DNA from: Marinimicrobium sp050113635
GTDB taxonomy: Bacteria > Pseudomonadota > Gammaproteobacteria > Pseudomonadales > Cellvibrionaceae
Assembly: GCF_050113635.1 (NCBI RefSeq)
Contig: NZ_JBNJLT010000001.1
Coordinates: 1,141,656 to 1,205,655, forward strand
Reading direction: 5' to 3'
DNA: 64,000 bases
Below are positions 26,682 through 35,886 of the stretch, one piece after another. The notes beneath the pieces are model-generated. The model had not been told where the DNA came from and searched no databases. It saw nothing but the letters and a program-made list of their open reading frames with translations. Each line of letters opens with the position of its first letter. The first letter of the stretch is position 1. Made by a program: the position numbers and the translations under genes.

Positions 26682-27872
26682 TCAGTCCAGAACGGGTCGC
26701 GCGATTTCCTGAGGCACCGCTGGCAAGTCCGCCGCCTGATCCACCGTGCCCTGCAACAGCGCCAGCCAGTGAATCAGGCAGCCTTCATTCAACGCCTGGG
26801 CTTCTTCCCGAGCCTTGCGAGCCAAGGCCCGGCGCCATTCCGGGGACGCCGTTTTCAGACTCACCAGCGCTTCAGCCGCGCTCCCACACGGCGGAATCAC
26901 CACCAGACCGGAGCGCAGTGCGGGCCATTCCACAATGCCGCAACCGGACGACACCATCACGACCCGAGCGCGCGCCATCGCCTCCAGGGCAATGGTGCCA
27001 AAGGATTCGACGTGCGATGGCAGCAGCAGTACATCATGCGCATCCATTTGCTCGCGCAACGCCGAGCGCGATTGCCACCCCAATAACTGAAGATTCGGCA
27101 ACGCCTCGGCAGCACGTTGCATTGACTCTCGCAGCGGGCCATCACCCGCGATGGAAAACATCAGATCCGGGTGCGCCCGGGCGGCTTGTAACACCGCCTC
27201 CAGATTTTTCTCGGCGGCCAACCGGCCCGCGAACAACACCCGGCGCACGGCCCCATCATAAGAAGGCGGTGCGGTGGCGGTAAACTCAGCCGCAATCGGT
27301 GTGGCGATAAGACAGGTGTTGACGGCTCCCATGCGCCGGGCCATCGACAACATCGGGTCAGCATTGCCCAGCACTGAGCGCGAACGGGCAAAAACATAGC
27401 GGTGGGAACGCTCGAACGCCTGCTGAATCACCCGACCGTGCCAGCGACCTTGCCAGTATAATTCGCTCAATTGTTCAAACGAGGTATGAAAGCCTGCGAG
27501 TACTGGCACGTTATGCCGGTGTGCCCAGTTCACGCCGACCAGGCCATAGGGCCCTGGCGTCGCCGCGATCACCACCTGCGGCTGCAATCGCTTCAACTCC
27601 CTGCCCAACGACAAGGGATTCGGCAGACACAGTTTTTGCGTGCGGTCGCCGGGCAGCGGCAATGCCAGGCCCGTGCGCCAACGACCGCGGGCATCGACTT
27701 GCGGGCACAGCAGCGCCGAGGCGGCGACCCGGGGTGCCAGCTGTTCAAGTAAATCCTGATAGTAGGCTCCCACCCCGTTACGCCCTGGTGCCGCATCCGA
27801 AACGATGGCCAGGCGCAGCGTTTTGTGGCCCAGGCCCTCGCGTTCCACTGTCTCGCATCCAACCGCGTTCAT
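26682..27872 (-). CDS. GT4-family glycosyltransferase
   Basis: A 396-residue GT-B enzyme. The N-terminal half opens with SDAAPGRNGVGAYYQDLL (acceptor side), and the C-terminal half has FAGRLAAEKN and the EX7E motif ESFGTIALE (Glu289, Glu297) that binds the nucleotide sugar. The best-known relatives with this N-terminal PGRNGVG loop add sugars to lipids such as diacylglycerol or phosphatidylinositol; whether this one does is inference. Its start overlaps the sulfotransferase stop by 4 bases (ATGA), so the two are translationally coupled. Confidence 0.86.
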   Translation of the reverse strand: MNAVGCETVEREGLGHKTLRLAIVSDAAPGRNGVGAYYQDLLEQLAPRVAASALLCPQVDARGRWRTGLALPLPGDRTQKLCLPNPLSLGRELKRLQPQVVIAATPGPYGLVGVNWAHRHNVPVLAGFHTSFEQLSELYWQGRWHGRVIQQAFERSHRYVFARSRSVLGNADPMLSMARRMGAVNTCLIATPIAAEFTATAPPSYDGAVRRVLFAGRLAAEKNLEAVLQAARAHPDLMFSIAGDGPLRESMQRAAEALPNLQLLGWQSRSALREQMDAHDVLLLPSHVESFGTIALEAMARARVVMVSSGCGIVEWPALRSGLVVIPPCGSAAEALVSLKTASPEWRRALARKAREEAQALNEGCLIHWLALLQGTVDQAADLPAVPQEIARPVLD

Positions 27873-29017
27873 GGTCTACAGCTCCCGGCCCGTTCGAATC
27901 TTGCTTCCGGTGCTTTGCACTCGGACCAGACATCCGCGAAAAAACGTTCGACCCACGCTGGCGTTAGATTAAAGTCCTCCAGACGATACCGGTGGCCAGG
28001 CACGGCGTCCCGACGTTCGCGCGGCCCGTTATTTGTTACGCTCGGCAACGGCTGCTCACAGAAGGCGTACAACCGCTTCCAGCCACTTTCTCCAAGCCGG
28101 GCCAGTTGCGGCAAGGGCAACACGCGCACGCGACTTCCCGGCTGCTGCTGAGTGTGCCTCCATACCGCCACCTGCCGATAATAACTGTGCAGCACCATCA
28201 ACAAGCGCTCTTGCAGGGCACCCTCGAAGCGCTGACGGCCGAGGCTGTGCAAGGCGGGGCGCAAAGCGCTCAACTGAGAAGGCACCGCTTCACCCGGGCG
28301 GCGTACGCACGCAATAAAGCGCGCGTCGGGGAACGTATCGCTGAGTGTTGTGACCCAGCCGGTCCAGGAAGGATTTTTGCTGAGCAGTCGACGGTGGGTA
28401 CCGTGATAGTACAGATGGCGTTGCACGCAACGCCGGTAGAATTGCATTAACACCTGACGTCGCTCTGGTTCGACCGCGTCGTCCAGAAAGGCCAGCTCCC
28501 AATAACGGTCTGCATCCGGGCGCAACAGGGCCGGTAAAAAACAGCCACCGCGATACAGCAGCAACAGAAAGTCCTCTTCCGGCTCTCGCCAGCCCAGATG
28601 GTGTACCGCGTCCATTCCCCGCCAGCGCCAGCGGGTCAGCCTGCGGGTCAAGGGTGCCAAACAGCGCCCCAGCGTCGCCCATACATAGCGCTCGGTAATT
28701 GAGGGGGCGAGCAGGCATTCCCAGAGTGTCAGCGACGTAAACGCCGGGTCCTGCGCCAGCTGTCGTTGCAAGTGCGTGGTGCCGCTGCGGGGAACACCAA
28801 CAATGAACACAGGCGCTTTCACCGGAATGCGACGATAGCGGCGGAAAAGCACATCATCCAGCGCAAACCCCACCGCATGGGCGAGAAACAGCAGGCCGCT
28901 CACGAGCCCAAGGAGCACCAGCAGCGGCAACCGCCAGAGCAGAGAACGCCCCCCGGAGGCCAATATGGCGGGCGTGAGGTGAACGAGTAAAACAAACCAG
29001 GCAACCAAAGTACGCAT
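27869..29017 (-). CDS. Membrane-anchored PAPS-dependent sulfotransferase
   Basis: A 382-residue protein with one or two N-terminal membrane helices (about 5-20 and 28-50) and a sulfotransferase domain. The 5'-phosphosulfate loop is GVPRSGTTHLQRQL (from residue 74), and the 3'-phosphate region is around LLSKNPSW. It would transfer sulfate to a lipid or glycan acceptor at the membrane. It is the first gene of the four-gene operon and is preceded by a Pho box only 24 bases upstream. No ribosome binding site is visible before the ATG at 29017, so the message may be leaderless or the start further in. Confidence 0.84.
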   Translation of the reverse strand: MRTLVAWFVLLVHLTPAILASGGRSLLWRLPLLVLLGLVSGLLFLAHAVGFALDDVLFRRYRRIPVKAPVFIVGVPRSGTTHLQRQLAQDPAFTSLTLWECLLAPSITERYVWATLGRCLAPLTRRLTRWRWRGMDAVHHLGWREPEEDFLLLLYRGGCFLPALLRPDADRYWELAFLDDAVEPERRQVLMQFYRRCVQRHLYYHGTHRRLLSKNPSWTGWVTTLSDTFPDARFIACVRRPGEAVPSQLSALRPALHSLGRQRFEGALQERLLMVLHSYYRQVAVWRHTQQQPGSRVRVLPLPQLARLGESGWKRLYAFCEQPLPSVTNNGPRERRDAVPGHRYRLEDFNLTPAWVERFFADVWSECKAPEARFERAGSCRP

Positions 29018-29040
29018 GGCGCCTATGCAACCTGATTTAT

Positions 29041-29058
29041 ATGACAGTGGGATGACAC
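29041..29058 (-). promoter_or_regulatory. Pho box upstream of the sulfotransferase operon
   Basis: On the leftward strand the sequence reads GTGTCAT (29058-29052), CCCA, CTGTCAT (29047-29041). This is one complete PhoB site: two seven-base repeats 11 bp apart, with 13 of 14 repeat positions matching CTGTCAT. It lies 24-41 bases before the sulfotransferase ATG. Confidence 0.78.
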
Positions 29059-29072
29059 CGGATGAACACGCA

Positions 29073-29103
29073 TAAAAAAACCCGCCTGATAAGGGCGGGT
29101 TTT
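29073..29103 (-). terminator. Terminator after the RpiB-like gene
   Basis: On the leftward strand CCCGCC (29099-29094) pairs with GGCGGG (29086-29081) and is followed by eight T-rich bases. It closes the rpiB-like transcript before the Pho box of the next operon. A short T run on the other side gives weak bidirectional character. Confidence 0.87.
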
Positions 29104-29145
29104 CGCCGGGCCAGTCGAACGCAGGCCCGATCAGGCGCGCGTTAT

Positions 29146-29784
29146 TCAGGCATCCAACACACCGCGTACGTACTCGGTCAGCGCCGTGTTCTGGCTGTGT
29201 TCAAAGAAACACGCCTGAAAACGCTCACCGGACACAGCGGTTTTTACCAGTTCCTGATCCAGCGCCTTCAATCCTTCCAGGTAATCCTTGCACATGGCCG
29301 ACTTGACTTGATCGAGGATGCCCGCATTTTGCACCTGGCTCTCTTTGCGCTCGGGCGGGTAGCCCTGACCTCTTTCGCCGCTGAACGCTTTCTCGAAAAT
29401 GTAACGGCAATTGAGTTCGGCGCCCCAGCCGAAGCCTTTCGCAAACGGCAGCGCCAGCGCATTGCCGTTGTTGATCTGCGCAAACAAATAGGCATCCGAG
29501 GGATCAATGCAGTAGCCGCACACCACGCCGGGATGAGCATTTAACGAGATCAAAGCCCCCTGCCCGGTGCCGCAACCACTGATGACAAAATCCACCGCTT
29601 TGGCGTTCAGCAAGAGCCCCGCCATAATACCGAGGTGAATATAGGTCAGGCGGTGGTCATTGTCGCCGTCCATTCCCACATTAAACACGTGATGACCCTG
29701 CTCGCTGGCCACGCTGTTCAACTGTTCCAAAATCACCGGGTTCTTACCCGCCTGGCTGAATTCGTTCATTAACGCAATTTTCAT
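29146..29784 (-). CDS. RpiB/LacA/LacB-family sugar-phosphate isomerase
   Basis: A 212-residue isomerase that is longer than ordinary RpiB (~150). Family marks are GHHVFNVGM, VDFVISGCGTGQGALISLNAHPGV (in parts: ISGCGTGQGALISLNAHPG) and GYCIDPSDAYLFAQINNGNA. The extended C-terminus groups with pentose or tetrose phosphate isomerases of unknown substrate. MKIALMNEF at 29784 is the usual start, with GGGAG about 10 bases upstream; an in-frame ATG at 29793 is possible. Confidence 0.82.
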   Translation of the reverse strand: MKIALMNEFSQAGKNPVILEQLNSVASEQGHHVFNVGMDGDNDHRLTYIHLGIMAGLLLNAKAVDFVISGCGTGQGALISLNAHPGVVCGYCIDPSDAYLFAQINNGNALALPFAKGFGWGAELNCRYIFEKAFSGERGQGYPPERKESQVQNAGILDQVKSAMCKDYLEGLKALDQELVKTAVSGERFQACFFEHSQNTALTEYVRGVLDA

Positions 29785-29883
29785 TTCACTCATTCTCCCA
29801 ATTTACATTCAGTAGTATCTTTTTGTTCTGAACAAGTATCATATCATTTCCTGCACAGCTCCAGAAACCGCGTACCCGAAATG

Positions 29884-30972
29884 CTAGCGGGGGAGTTCTC
29901 GAGGCACCATCACCGGACGTTCGGCCCAGCGCTCAAATCGCGGGGCAATGCGCTCAAGGTTTTCGGACCACCACTGGGCATTCAATTCAACAGCGGTGCG
30001 CCGGTTGTTCTCCGACGTCGGCAGACGCTCCCGCAATGCGGGCGCCAACAGCGCATGGGAGGACTGCCGTACCGGTCCGTAAGGGATGTACTTTGCCTGC
30101 GCCGCCAGACTTTCGGTGGACGTCGCATAACGCACAAAATCCTTCGCCTGTTCGGTGCGCCGACCGTTTTTAGGCACCGCCCAAACGTCGTAAAACCACA
30201 CCTGATGATCCCAGAGAATCGCCAGTGGCTCACCGCGCTGCACGGCATCATCCACACGACCACTGTACACAGACGACAAGGTAACGGCCTTGGTCTCCAG
30301 CAATCGCACCGCGTCTTCACCCGTGCGCCACCATTCGATGTATGGTTTGATCCGGGTTAATACCCGGAACGCACGGTCAACGCCCGCTTCCGTAGAAAGG
30401 ACCTCATATACGTTATCGTGAGGAACACCATCGGCAATCAACGCCCATTCCAGATTTCCTTGGGGGCTGCGCCGCATACCCCGACGGCCCGGAAATTTCT
30501 TCAGATCAAAAAAATCCTCCAGCTGCGTAGGGGCGCTTTCGAATTGGTCCGTGCGATAACTGACCACTGTCGACCCGACCACATTGCCGACACCACAGGG
30601 CATAAGGCTCTGGTTGATAAAGTCCTCTCTGGCGGCGGTGCCATCGGGCGCGTCGGGCAGGCTGTCCGGATCGATCCGTTCGAGCAACCCTTCATTACAG
30701 GCGCGAATGGCATCGAACAATTCCAGGTCCACCACATCCCACTGAACGTTCCAGGCGCGTACCTGTCGGCGGATTTCATCAATGCCGCCGGTGTACTGCA
30801 ACACATTGACCCGCACATCGGTCTGCGCTTCATAGGGACGAATAAAACCAAGGATCTGGCTTTTGACGTAAGCGCCGTCCCAGGACACCACATTCAGTTC
30901 TTGCTGGGCCTGTACTCCACCGGCGGTAAGCCAGGCAAGCGCGAGCACCAGCGGGAAACGCATCACATTCAT
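29884..30972 (-). CDS. Periplasmic solute-binding protein, spermidine/putrescine type
   Basis: A 362-residue PotD-like binding protein with signal peptide (cleavage after GGVQAQ). NVVSWDGAYVKSQ opens the domain, and WDVVDLELFDAIRACNEGLL and YSGRVDDAVQRGE are binding-cleft segments. Ligands of this group are polyamines or related cations. No ABC permease or ATPase is nearby; it follows a porin by 5 bases. The ATG at 30972 is chosen over the GTG at 30984, which lies inside the porin gene. Confidence 0.85.
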   Translation of the reverse strand: MNVMRFPLVLALAWLTAGGVQAQQELNVVSWDGAYVKSQILGFIRPYEAQTDVRVNVLQYTGGIDEIRRQVRAWNVQWDVVDLELFDAIRACNEGLLERIDPDSLPDAPDGTAAREDFINQSLMPCGVGNVVGSTVVSYRTDQFESAPTQLEDFFDLKKFPGRRGMRRSPQGNLEWALIADGVPHDNVYEVLSTEAGVDRAFRVLTRIKPYIEWWRTGEDAVRLLETKAVTLSSVYSGRVDDAVQRGEPLAILWDHQVWFYDVWAVPKNGRRTEQAKDFVRYATSTESLAAQAKYIPYGPVRQSSHALLAPALRERLPTSENNRRTAVELNAQWWSENLERIAPRFERWAERPVMVPRELPR

Positions 30973-30977
30973 AGTAT

Positions 30978-32264
30978 TCACCAATAGAAACCGATATTGA
31001 CGTTAAAGCGGCTGTGCCAGTCATCGTCACCAGCTCCTGTTCCTGCCAAAGAGCCGTCACCAAAATACGCCATATTGTTCGCGAAAATGTAATCCACATA
31101 GGTGAACAGCGGCCCCATGCCAAACGCGCAACCCAAGGTGTTAATGCGAGAATCCCGCGCGCCCGTTTCGTCTTTGAACAGCTGGGAGTAATCGTTGTAA
31201 CAGATGATGCTGTCAATGCGCTTCCAGGGGGACGGGAGGTTATACGCCACGTTCGTCACGAGAATATCGGCGTTGCTGGCGATGTCGTAGGTGCCGGCAA
31301 AGGCGCCCACTTGCACGCTGTCGGAGGAGACCCCTTCGGGGTTGATCGGGTTGTAGTCGTAACGGATGCCGGACACCTGAAAATGCCAGCGCCCGCAGCG
31401 GCTGTCCAGGTGGGCGGCCGCCGCCCAATGGTCGCCGCGCCGATCCGTGGTGGCATTGTAGACTTCACCCGCCTGGAGCGAGCCGCCCACTTCGGTTTCG
31501 CACGCCGTGCCCAGGCCAAACGTATAGGCACCCCGGCCATTCCACTGATTAATTTCTTCGTTTTGTTGATCGCCGTTGCGCACCAGGTCAAACGAGTATC
31601 GCTCCGGGCTGGTAGCATCATTGAGTTCTTCATTTTTATAGAAAGCAACCTGCCATTGCCAGGGACCGTCCTCGCGCTGATACTTGATGCCCATGTCATA
31701 ATCATCCCCCAGCCCGACGTAATACGGCACACCGAACCAGGCATTGTGAGCCGGATAGGGCTGAAGGCCGAAAGGCACGCGGTGCACACCAAACTGCAGC
31801 TGGCTGTCATCGTTGAACTGATAGCCAATCCAGCCGTGGTGCAGGGTGTGCATATAGGAATAAAAACGGTACTCCGCCGATACCAGGATGTTATCGATCT
31901 CGCCGTCCACATTCAGGCGGAAGACATCCAGGCCGCTTTCTCCACGCTTGCCCTTGGAGGTCTCAGAGAAGTCGCGGTGTACCATGTTGAATCGCAACGC
32001 GCCGCCAACATGAACGTCGGGCTCAACCGGTTCCGTCGCCTCACTGTCCTGCGGCACCCGTTCTGTGCCTGAAACGGCAGAACCCAGATCCACCTCTCTC
32101 ACCGGGTTCGCCCGCTCGCGTTCCAATTGTTCAATTCGGGCCTTGAGTCGTTCGAGCTCCGCGCGCAACGCTTCCACCGACTCATCTGCGACGGCCTGCA
32201 GCGGCATTGCCAATAGCAACGCCGCCAGCCCATACATCCGCCAATCACCGTTTACACTACGCAC
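30978..32264 (-). CDS. Outer-membrane porin-like protein with N-terminal coiled coil
   Basis: A 428-residue protein: signal peptide (about 1-26), a short coiled coil (VEALRAELERLKARIEQLERE), an acidic linker, and a beta-barrel made of alternating aromatic strands that ends in NIGFYW, the terminal aromatic needed for Bam insertion. It begins with GTG at 32264, seven bases after AGGAGG. It lies between a BCCT transporter and a polyamine-type binding protein, 14 bases after the first and 5 before the second, so it probably admits their substrate through the outer membrane. Confidence 0.82.
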   Translation of the reverse strand: MRSVNGDWRMYGLAALLLAMPLQAVADESVEALRAELERLKARIEQLERERANPVREVDLGSAVSGTERVPQDSEATEPVEPDVHVGGALRFNMVHRDFSETSKGKRGESGLDVFRLNVDGEIDNILVSAEYRFYSYMHTLHHGWIGYQFNDDSQLQFGVHRVPFGLQPYPAHNAWFGVPYYVGLGDDYDMGIKYQREDGPWQWQVAFYKNEELNDATSPERYSFDLVRNGDQQNEEINQWNGRGAYTFGLGTACETEVGGSLQAGEVYNATTDRRGDHWAAAAHLDSRCGRWHFQVSGIRYDYNPINPEGVSSDSVQVGAFAGTYDIASNADILVTNVAYNLPSPWKRIDSIICYNDYSQLFKDETGARDSRINTLGCAFGMGPLFTYVDYIFANNMAYFGDGSLAGTGAGDDDWHSRFNVNIGFYW

Positions 32265-32278
32265 GGCGCACCTCCTTA

Positions 32279-34405
32279 TTAATCGGTCGACGGGTCTTTT
32301 TTGCTATCGCCATTTTCGCCACCGTCATTCACACCGGGTTCCTCCTGGGGAGGCTCGGGCGGCGTCGACAGCATATCGTCGTGCGCTTCCATCCGCCAAG
32401 GCAAAACCCCGGGAGAAATATCGAGGAAGTGCAAGTGCTTCTCGAACTGATCCAGAATATCGGTAATGATGTCCTGCTGATCAAAGCCGTAAATGTCGTA
32501 GGATTGTCCGCCGCGCCGCAAGAATACCTCGGCCCGATAATAAAAAGCGTCCGACGATTCGCCGCGTGGCATTTCCGGATAAGCGTAATCCGGCAGGGCG
32601 TGATCAATCAGGCGAATCTCGTAGATGAAATCCACCTGATCTTCCTTGATCACTTCCAGCCACAAGCGGTCGTGCTCTTCATCGAGGTGCACAGCGGCTT
32701 CCCAACCCTGTTTGTTCAATTCGCGTTCCACACGATGCATCGCTTTGCTCACTGTGGACACCATAAAGTCCCACACTTCGTCCTTTTGCGGAAAGCTGAC
32801 CAGCCCCGCCAGCCGCCGTCGCCACAAGCTACGTCCCGAAGTGCCCGTCAAACGCTGCTGCACATCGGTTTTAAGACTGCTCTGGTGGTGTCCTTCAATG
32901 ACCAGCGCACGCCACATACCAATAGCCGCGATAATCATAATGATGGCAAACGGCAGCGCACTGGCAATGGTCATCGCCTGGAGCGCTTTAAGCCCACCGG
33001 CGAGCAATAACGTGGAGGCAACAACGCCTTCCGAGGTGGCCCAAAAGACGCGCTGCCACACCGGCGTATGCAACGCACCACCGGAAGCGAGGGAGTCAAT
33101 CACCAATGAACCCGAGTCAGACGAGGTGACGAAGAACGTAATAATCAGCAAAACCGTAATGAAGGACACGATCGATGTCAGCGGCAACGCCTCGAACAGC
33201 TTGAACAACGCAATGGCTTCGTCCGCTTGTACTTCCCCGATCAGTGTGGTGTAGCCCTCATTCATAATCAGGTGCAGGGCGGTATCCCCAAACACGGAGA
33301 ACCACAGGAAGGTGAAAATAGAAGGCACCAGCATCACCCCAGCCACAAATTGACGAATTGTGCGGCCCCGACTGATCTTGGCAATAAACAGCCCCACGAA
33401 CGGTGCCCAGGCGATGGTCCAGCCAAAAATAAACAGCGTCCAGTTGCCGATCCAGTCCGAACGGGAGTACGCCTGCAGGTTGAAGGTGCGCTCCACAATG
33501 TTATTCAGGTAGCTGCCGGTGTTCTGCAAAAACGTTTCCAGAATGTGAATGGTGGGCCCCGCCACAAACACAAACAGCATCAGGGAAATGGCTAACACCA
33601 TGTTAAGAATAGAGAGGCGTTTTACGCCTTTGTCCATCCCCGCGACGACAGAAAATATCGCCAGCGCGGTAATGATCGCAATGGCGATAATCTGCACCGT
33701 GGTATTGACGGGAATGGAAGGCCATAAGTAATTGATGCCCGCATTGATTTGCGAGACAGACAGACCGAGAGTGGTGGCAATACCAAACATGGTGCCGAGA
33801 ATGGCGAACACATCCACCGCATGCCCGATGGGGCCATAGATGCGATTACCGATCAGGGGGTACAGCGCAGAGCGAATCGACAACGGCAGTCCGTGACGAA
33901 ACGCGAAGTAGGCCAGCACCAGACCGACCAGACCGTAAATGGCCCAAATGTGGAAGCCCCAGTGGAAAAACGCAATTTGCATAGCCTGCTTGGCCGAGCC
34001 CACCGTTTCCGCCGCCCCCTCAGGCGGCGAGGCAAAATGCAGCACCGGCTCGGCCACGCCGAAAAACAGCAACGCAATCCCGTAGCCAGCAGAAAACAGC
34101 ATGGCGAACCAGGCGGGAAAACTGTATTGAGGGTCGGCGTGATCCGGACCCAGCTTGATATGCCCCCATTTGGTGAGCGCCATGCTGACGATGAACACCA
34201 AAAAGAACGCGACCGACAGCATGTAGAACCAGCCGAACGTGCTGTTAATATAGGCCAGTGAATGTTTAAACGCCTCGGCGGCTAATTCCGGCTTACTGAT
34301 GGTGCCAATCACCAGCAGTAGTATCACCGCGACCGCTGGCAGGAAAACAGGCAACAGAACGGTTGAGTTCACCCCTTTTTTGTTCTGAGTGTTCATTTCA
34401 GACAT
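32279..34405 (-). CDS. betT: BCCT-family transporter, BetT-like with long C-terminal domain
   Basis: A 708-residue secondary transporter for betaine, choline or carnitine. Twelve membrane helices span about 15-510. The family signature is GWTIAWAPFVGLFIAKISRGRT in the eighth helix region (here FGWTIAWAPFVGLFIAKIS), with the substrate-box tryptophans. The 190-residue cytoplasmic C-terminus is like that of osmoregulated BetT choline transporters. No choline oxidation genes are nearby, so the substrate is not fixed. First gene of the betT-porin-binding protein operon. Confidence 0.88.
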   Translation of the reverse strand: MSEMNTQNKKGVNSTVLLPVFLPAVAVILLLVIGTISKPELAAEAFKHSLAYINSTFGWFYMLSVAFFLVFIVSMALTKWGHIKLGPDHADPQYSFPAWFAMLFSAGYGIALLFFGVAEPVLHFASPPEGAAETVGSAKQAMQIAFFHWGFHIWAIYGLVGLVLAYFAFRHGLPLSIRSALYPLIGNRIYGPIGHAVDVFAILGTMFGIATTLGLSVSQINAGINYLWPSIPVNTTVQIIAIAIITALAIFSVVAGMDKGVKRLSILNMVLAISLMLFVFVAGPTIHILETFLQNTGSYLNNIVERTFNLQAYSRSDWIGNWTLFIFGWTIAWAPFVGLFIAKISRGRTIRQFVAGVMLVPSIFTFLWFSVFGDTALHLIMNEGYTTLIGEVQADEAIALFKLFEALPLTSIVSFITVLLIITFFVTSSDSGSLVIDSLASGGALHTPVWQRVFWATSEGVVASTLLLAGGLKALQAMTIASALPFAIIMIIAAIGMWRALVIEGHHQSSLKTDVQQRLTGTSGRSLWRRRLAGLVSFPQKDEVWDFMVSTVSKAMHRVERELNKQGWEAAVHLDEEHDRLWLEVIKEDQVDFIYEIRLIDHALPDYAYPEMPRGESSDAFYYRAEVFLRRGGQSYDIYGFDQQDIITDILDQFEKHLHFLDISPGVLPWRMEAHDDMLSTPPEPPQEEPGVNDGGENGDSKKDPSTD

Positions 34406-34582
34406 GAATCATTCCTTAGAGGGACTGATCAATGCGCCCCCCAGTGTGATGGATGTGCGAAGAATACGACCGTGTCGTCAGTATAGACGACTCAGCCAAT
34501 GCGCTCCGATTGTTCCAACGGTTACTCCTTGCTATGGTAACAGGCTGTCAGCCTGCACCCATGGAAGAACCACGGAGTAGCA

Positions 34583-35833
34583 ATGTCATCCAGAACCGCG
34601 CTGAGCCTGTCATCCCTGATCACCAGTATCGTCCTGCTGGTTTGCGGCAATGCCTTTTTAACCAGCCTGTTGGGGCTGCGCTTGAGCCTGGACGCGTTCC
34701 CCGCCTCTCTCATCGGCTGGGTATTAGTGTTCTACTCCTTTGGCTTTGTCGCGGGCTCTCTCTACGCCAGCAACGTTATCGAACGCGTCGGTCATATCCG
34801 GGCGTTCGCGGTTTTTGCCGCCTTGTTGTCCGTGGTGATATTGCTGCACGCCATGGCGGTTCACGCGGTGCTGTGGGCCGCGTTGCGTGCCGTAGCCGGT
34901 TTTGCGATGGCTGGTCTTATGATCGTGGTGGAGAGCTGGTTTAGCAGCCGGGCCACCAATCAAAACCGTGCCAGTTTGTTTGCCGTTTATCAAGTCGTCT
35001 TTTTTCTGTCGACGGCGGCGGGCCAGTTATTAATCCGAGTGGCGGATCCCGCCAGCTTTCTGCCGTTCTCGCTCGCCGCGATTCTGGTCGTCCTGGCACT
35101 TATTCCCCTGTCATTGACGCGACAGACATCGCCCACCATGGAAAGCGGTGAGCGCATGTCCCTGCGCCACCTGTTTAAACGCTCCCCGGCGGGGCTTTTG
35201 GGCGCATTGCTCTCGGGCGTTCTGATCAGCGCTTTTTATACCATGGGGCCAGTATTCGCCAACCAAATCGGGCTGACACTGGCTCAGGTATCGAATTTCA
35301 TGGCCTCGGCTATCGTCGCCGCCATGCTGCTGGCGTGGCCGGTCGGACGCCTCTGTGATCGGTTTGACCGCTACCGGGTGTTGCTGAACGCGGCCATCAT
35401 TGCTACCGGTTCCGGTGTGTGCGCCGCGTTACTCGGAGCGTTCAGTCCTTGGCTGCTGATTCTGTTTGCAGGCATCTACGTGGGCATCGGCGCGGCGCTA
35501 TACCCCATCGCGGTCGCCATCACCAACGATTTAATGGACAGCCGTGAAATTACCACGGCCAGCACCGCCCTGCTGCTCAGTTACGGGGTGGGCAGTTGTA
35601 TTGGCCCGGTGGCAAGCTCGCTCGTGATGGAGGCACTGGGGCCAAGGGGATTATTCATTACCGGCAGTGTCGCGCTGGGGGGATTGATTTTCTACATGAC
35701 TCTTGGGCCGGGTCGCACGCGCAGCCCGATTCCGGTTCAGGAGCAGGAGGCCTTCATTACCACTACGCCCGAAGCGACTCTGGGGCTGGCGGATATGGAT
35801 CCGCGCAACCCCGATTTCGACCCGGACGCCTAA
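34583..35833 (+). CDS. MFS transporter (YcaD-like)
   Basis: A 416-residue twelve-helix major facilitator. The helix 4-5 motif RAVAGFAMAGLMIVVESWFS and the loop RATNQNRASLFAVYQVVF match the YcaD/YfkF group of putative exporters. The C-terminal tail is acidic and soluble. Substrate unknown. AACCACGGAGTAGCA before the ATG contains GGAG. Confidence 0.84.
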   Translation: MSSRTALSLSSLITSIVLLVCGNAFLTSLLGLRLSLDAFPASLIGWVLVFYSFGFVAGSLYASNVIERVGHIRAFAVFAALLSVVILLHAMAVHAVLWAALRAVAGFAMAGLMIVVESWFSSRATNQNRASLFAVYQVVFFLSTAAGQLLIRVADPASFLPFSLAAILVVLALIPLSLTRQTSPTMESGERMSLRHLFKRSPAGLLGALLSGVLISAFYTMGPVFANQIGLTLAQVSNFMASAIVAAMLLAWPVGRLCDRFDRYRVLLNAAIIATGSGVCAALLGAFSPWLLILFAGIYVGIGAALYPIAVAITNDLMDSREITTASTALLLSYGVGSCIGPVASSLVMEALGPRGLFITGSVALGGLIFYMTLGPGRTRSPIPVQEQEAFITTTPEATLGLADMDPRNPDFDPDA

Positions 35834-35886
35834 TCCCCAGGTACTTAAGCCGCCGACCCTTCGCTCTTGGGGTTCGCATTTCCCCA

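Noticed and set aside
31014..32072. 352-residue rightward ORF opposite the porin gene
   Set aside because: The leftward frame has a signal peptide, barrel strands and terminal aromatic residue; this one has no recognisable features.
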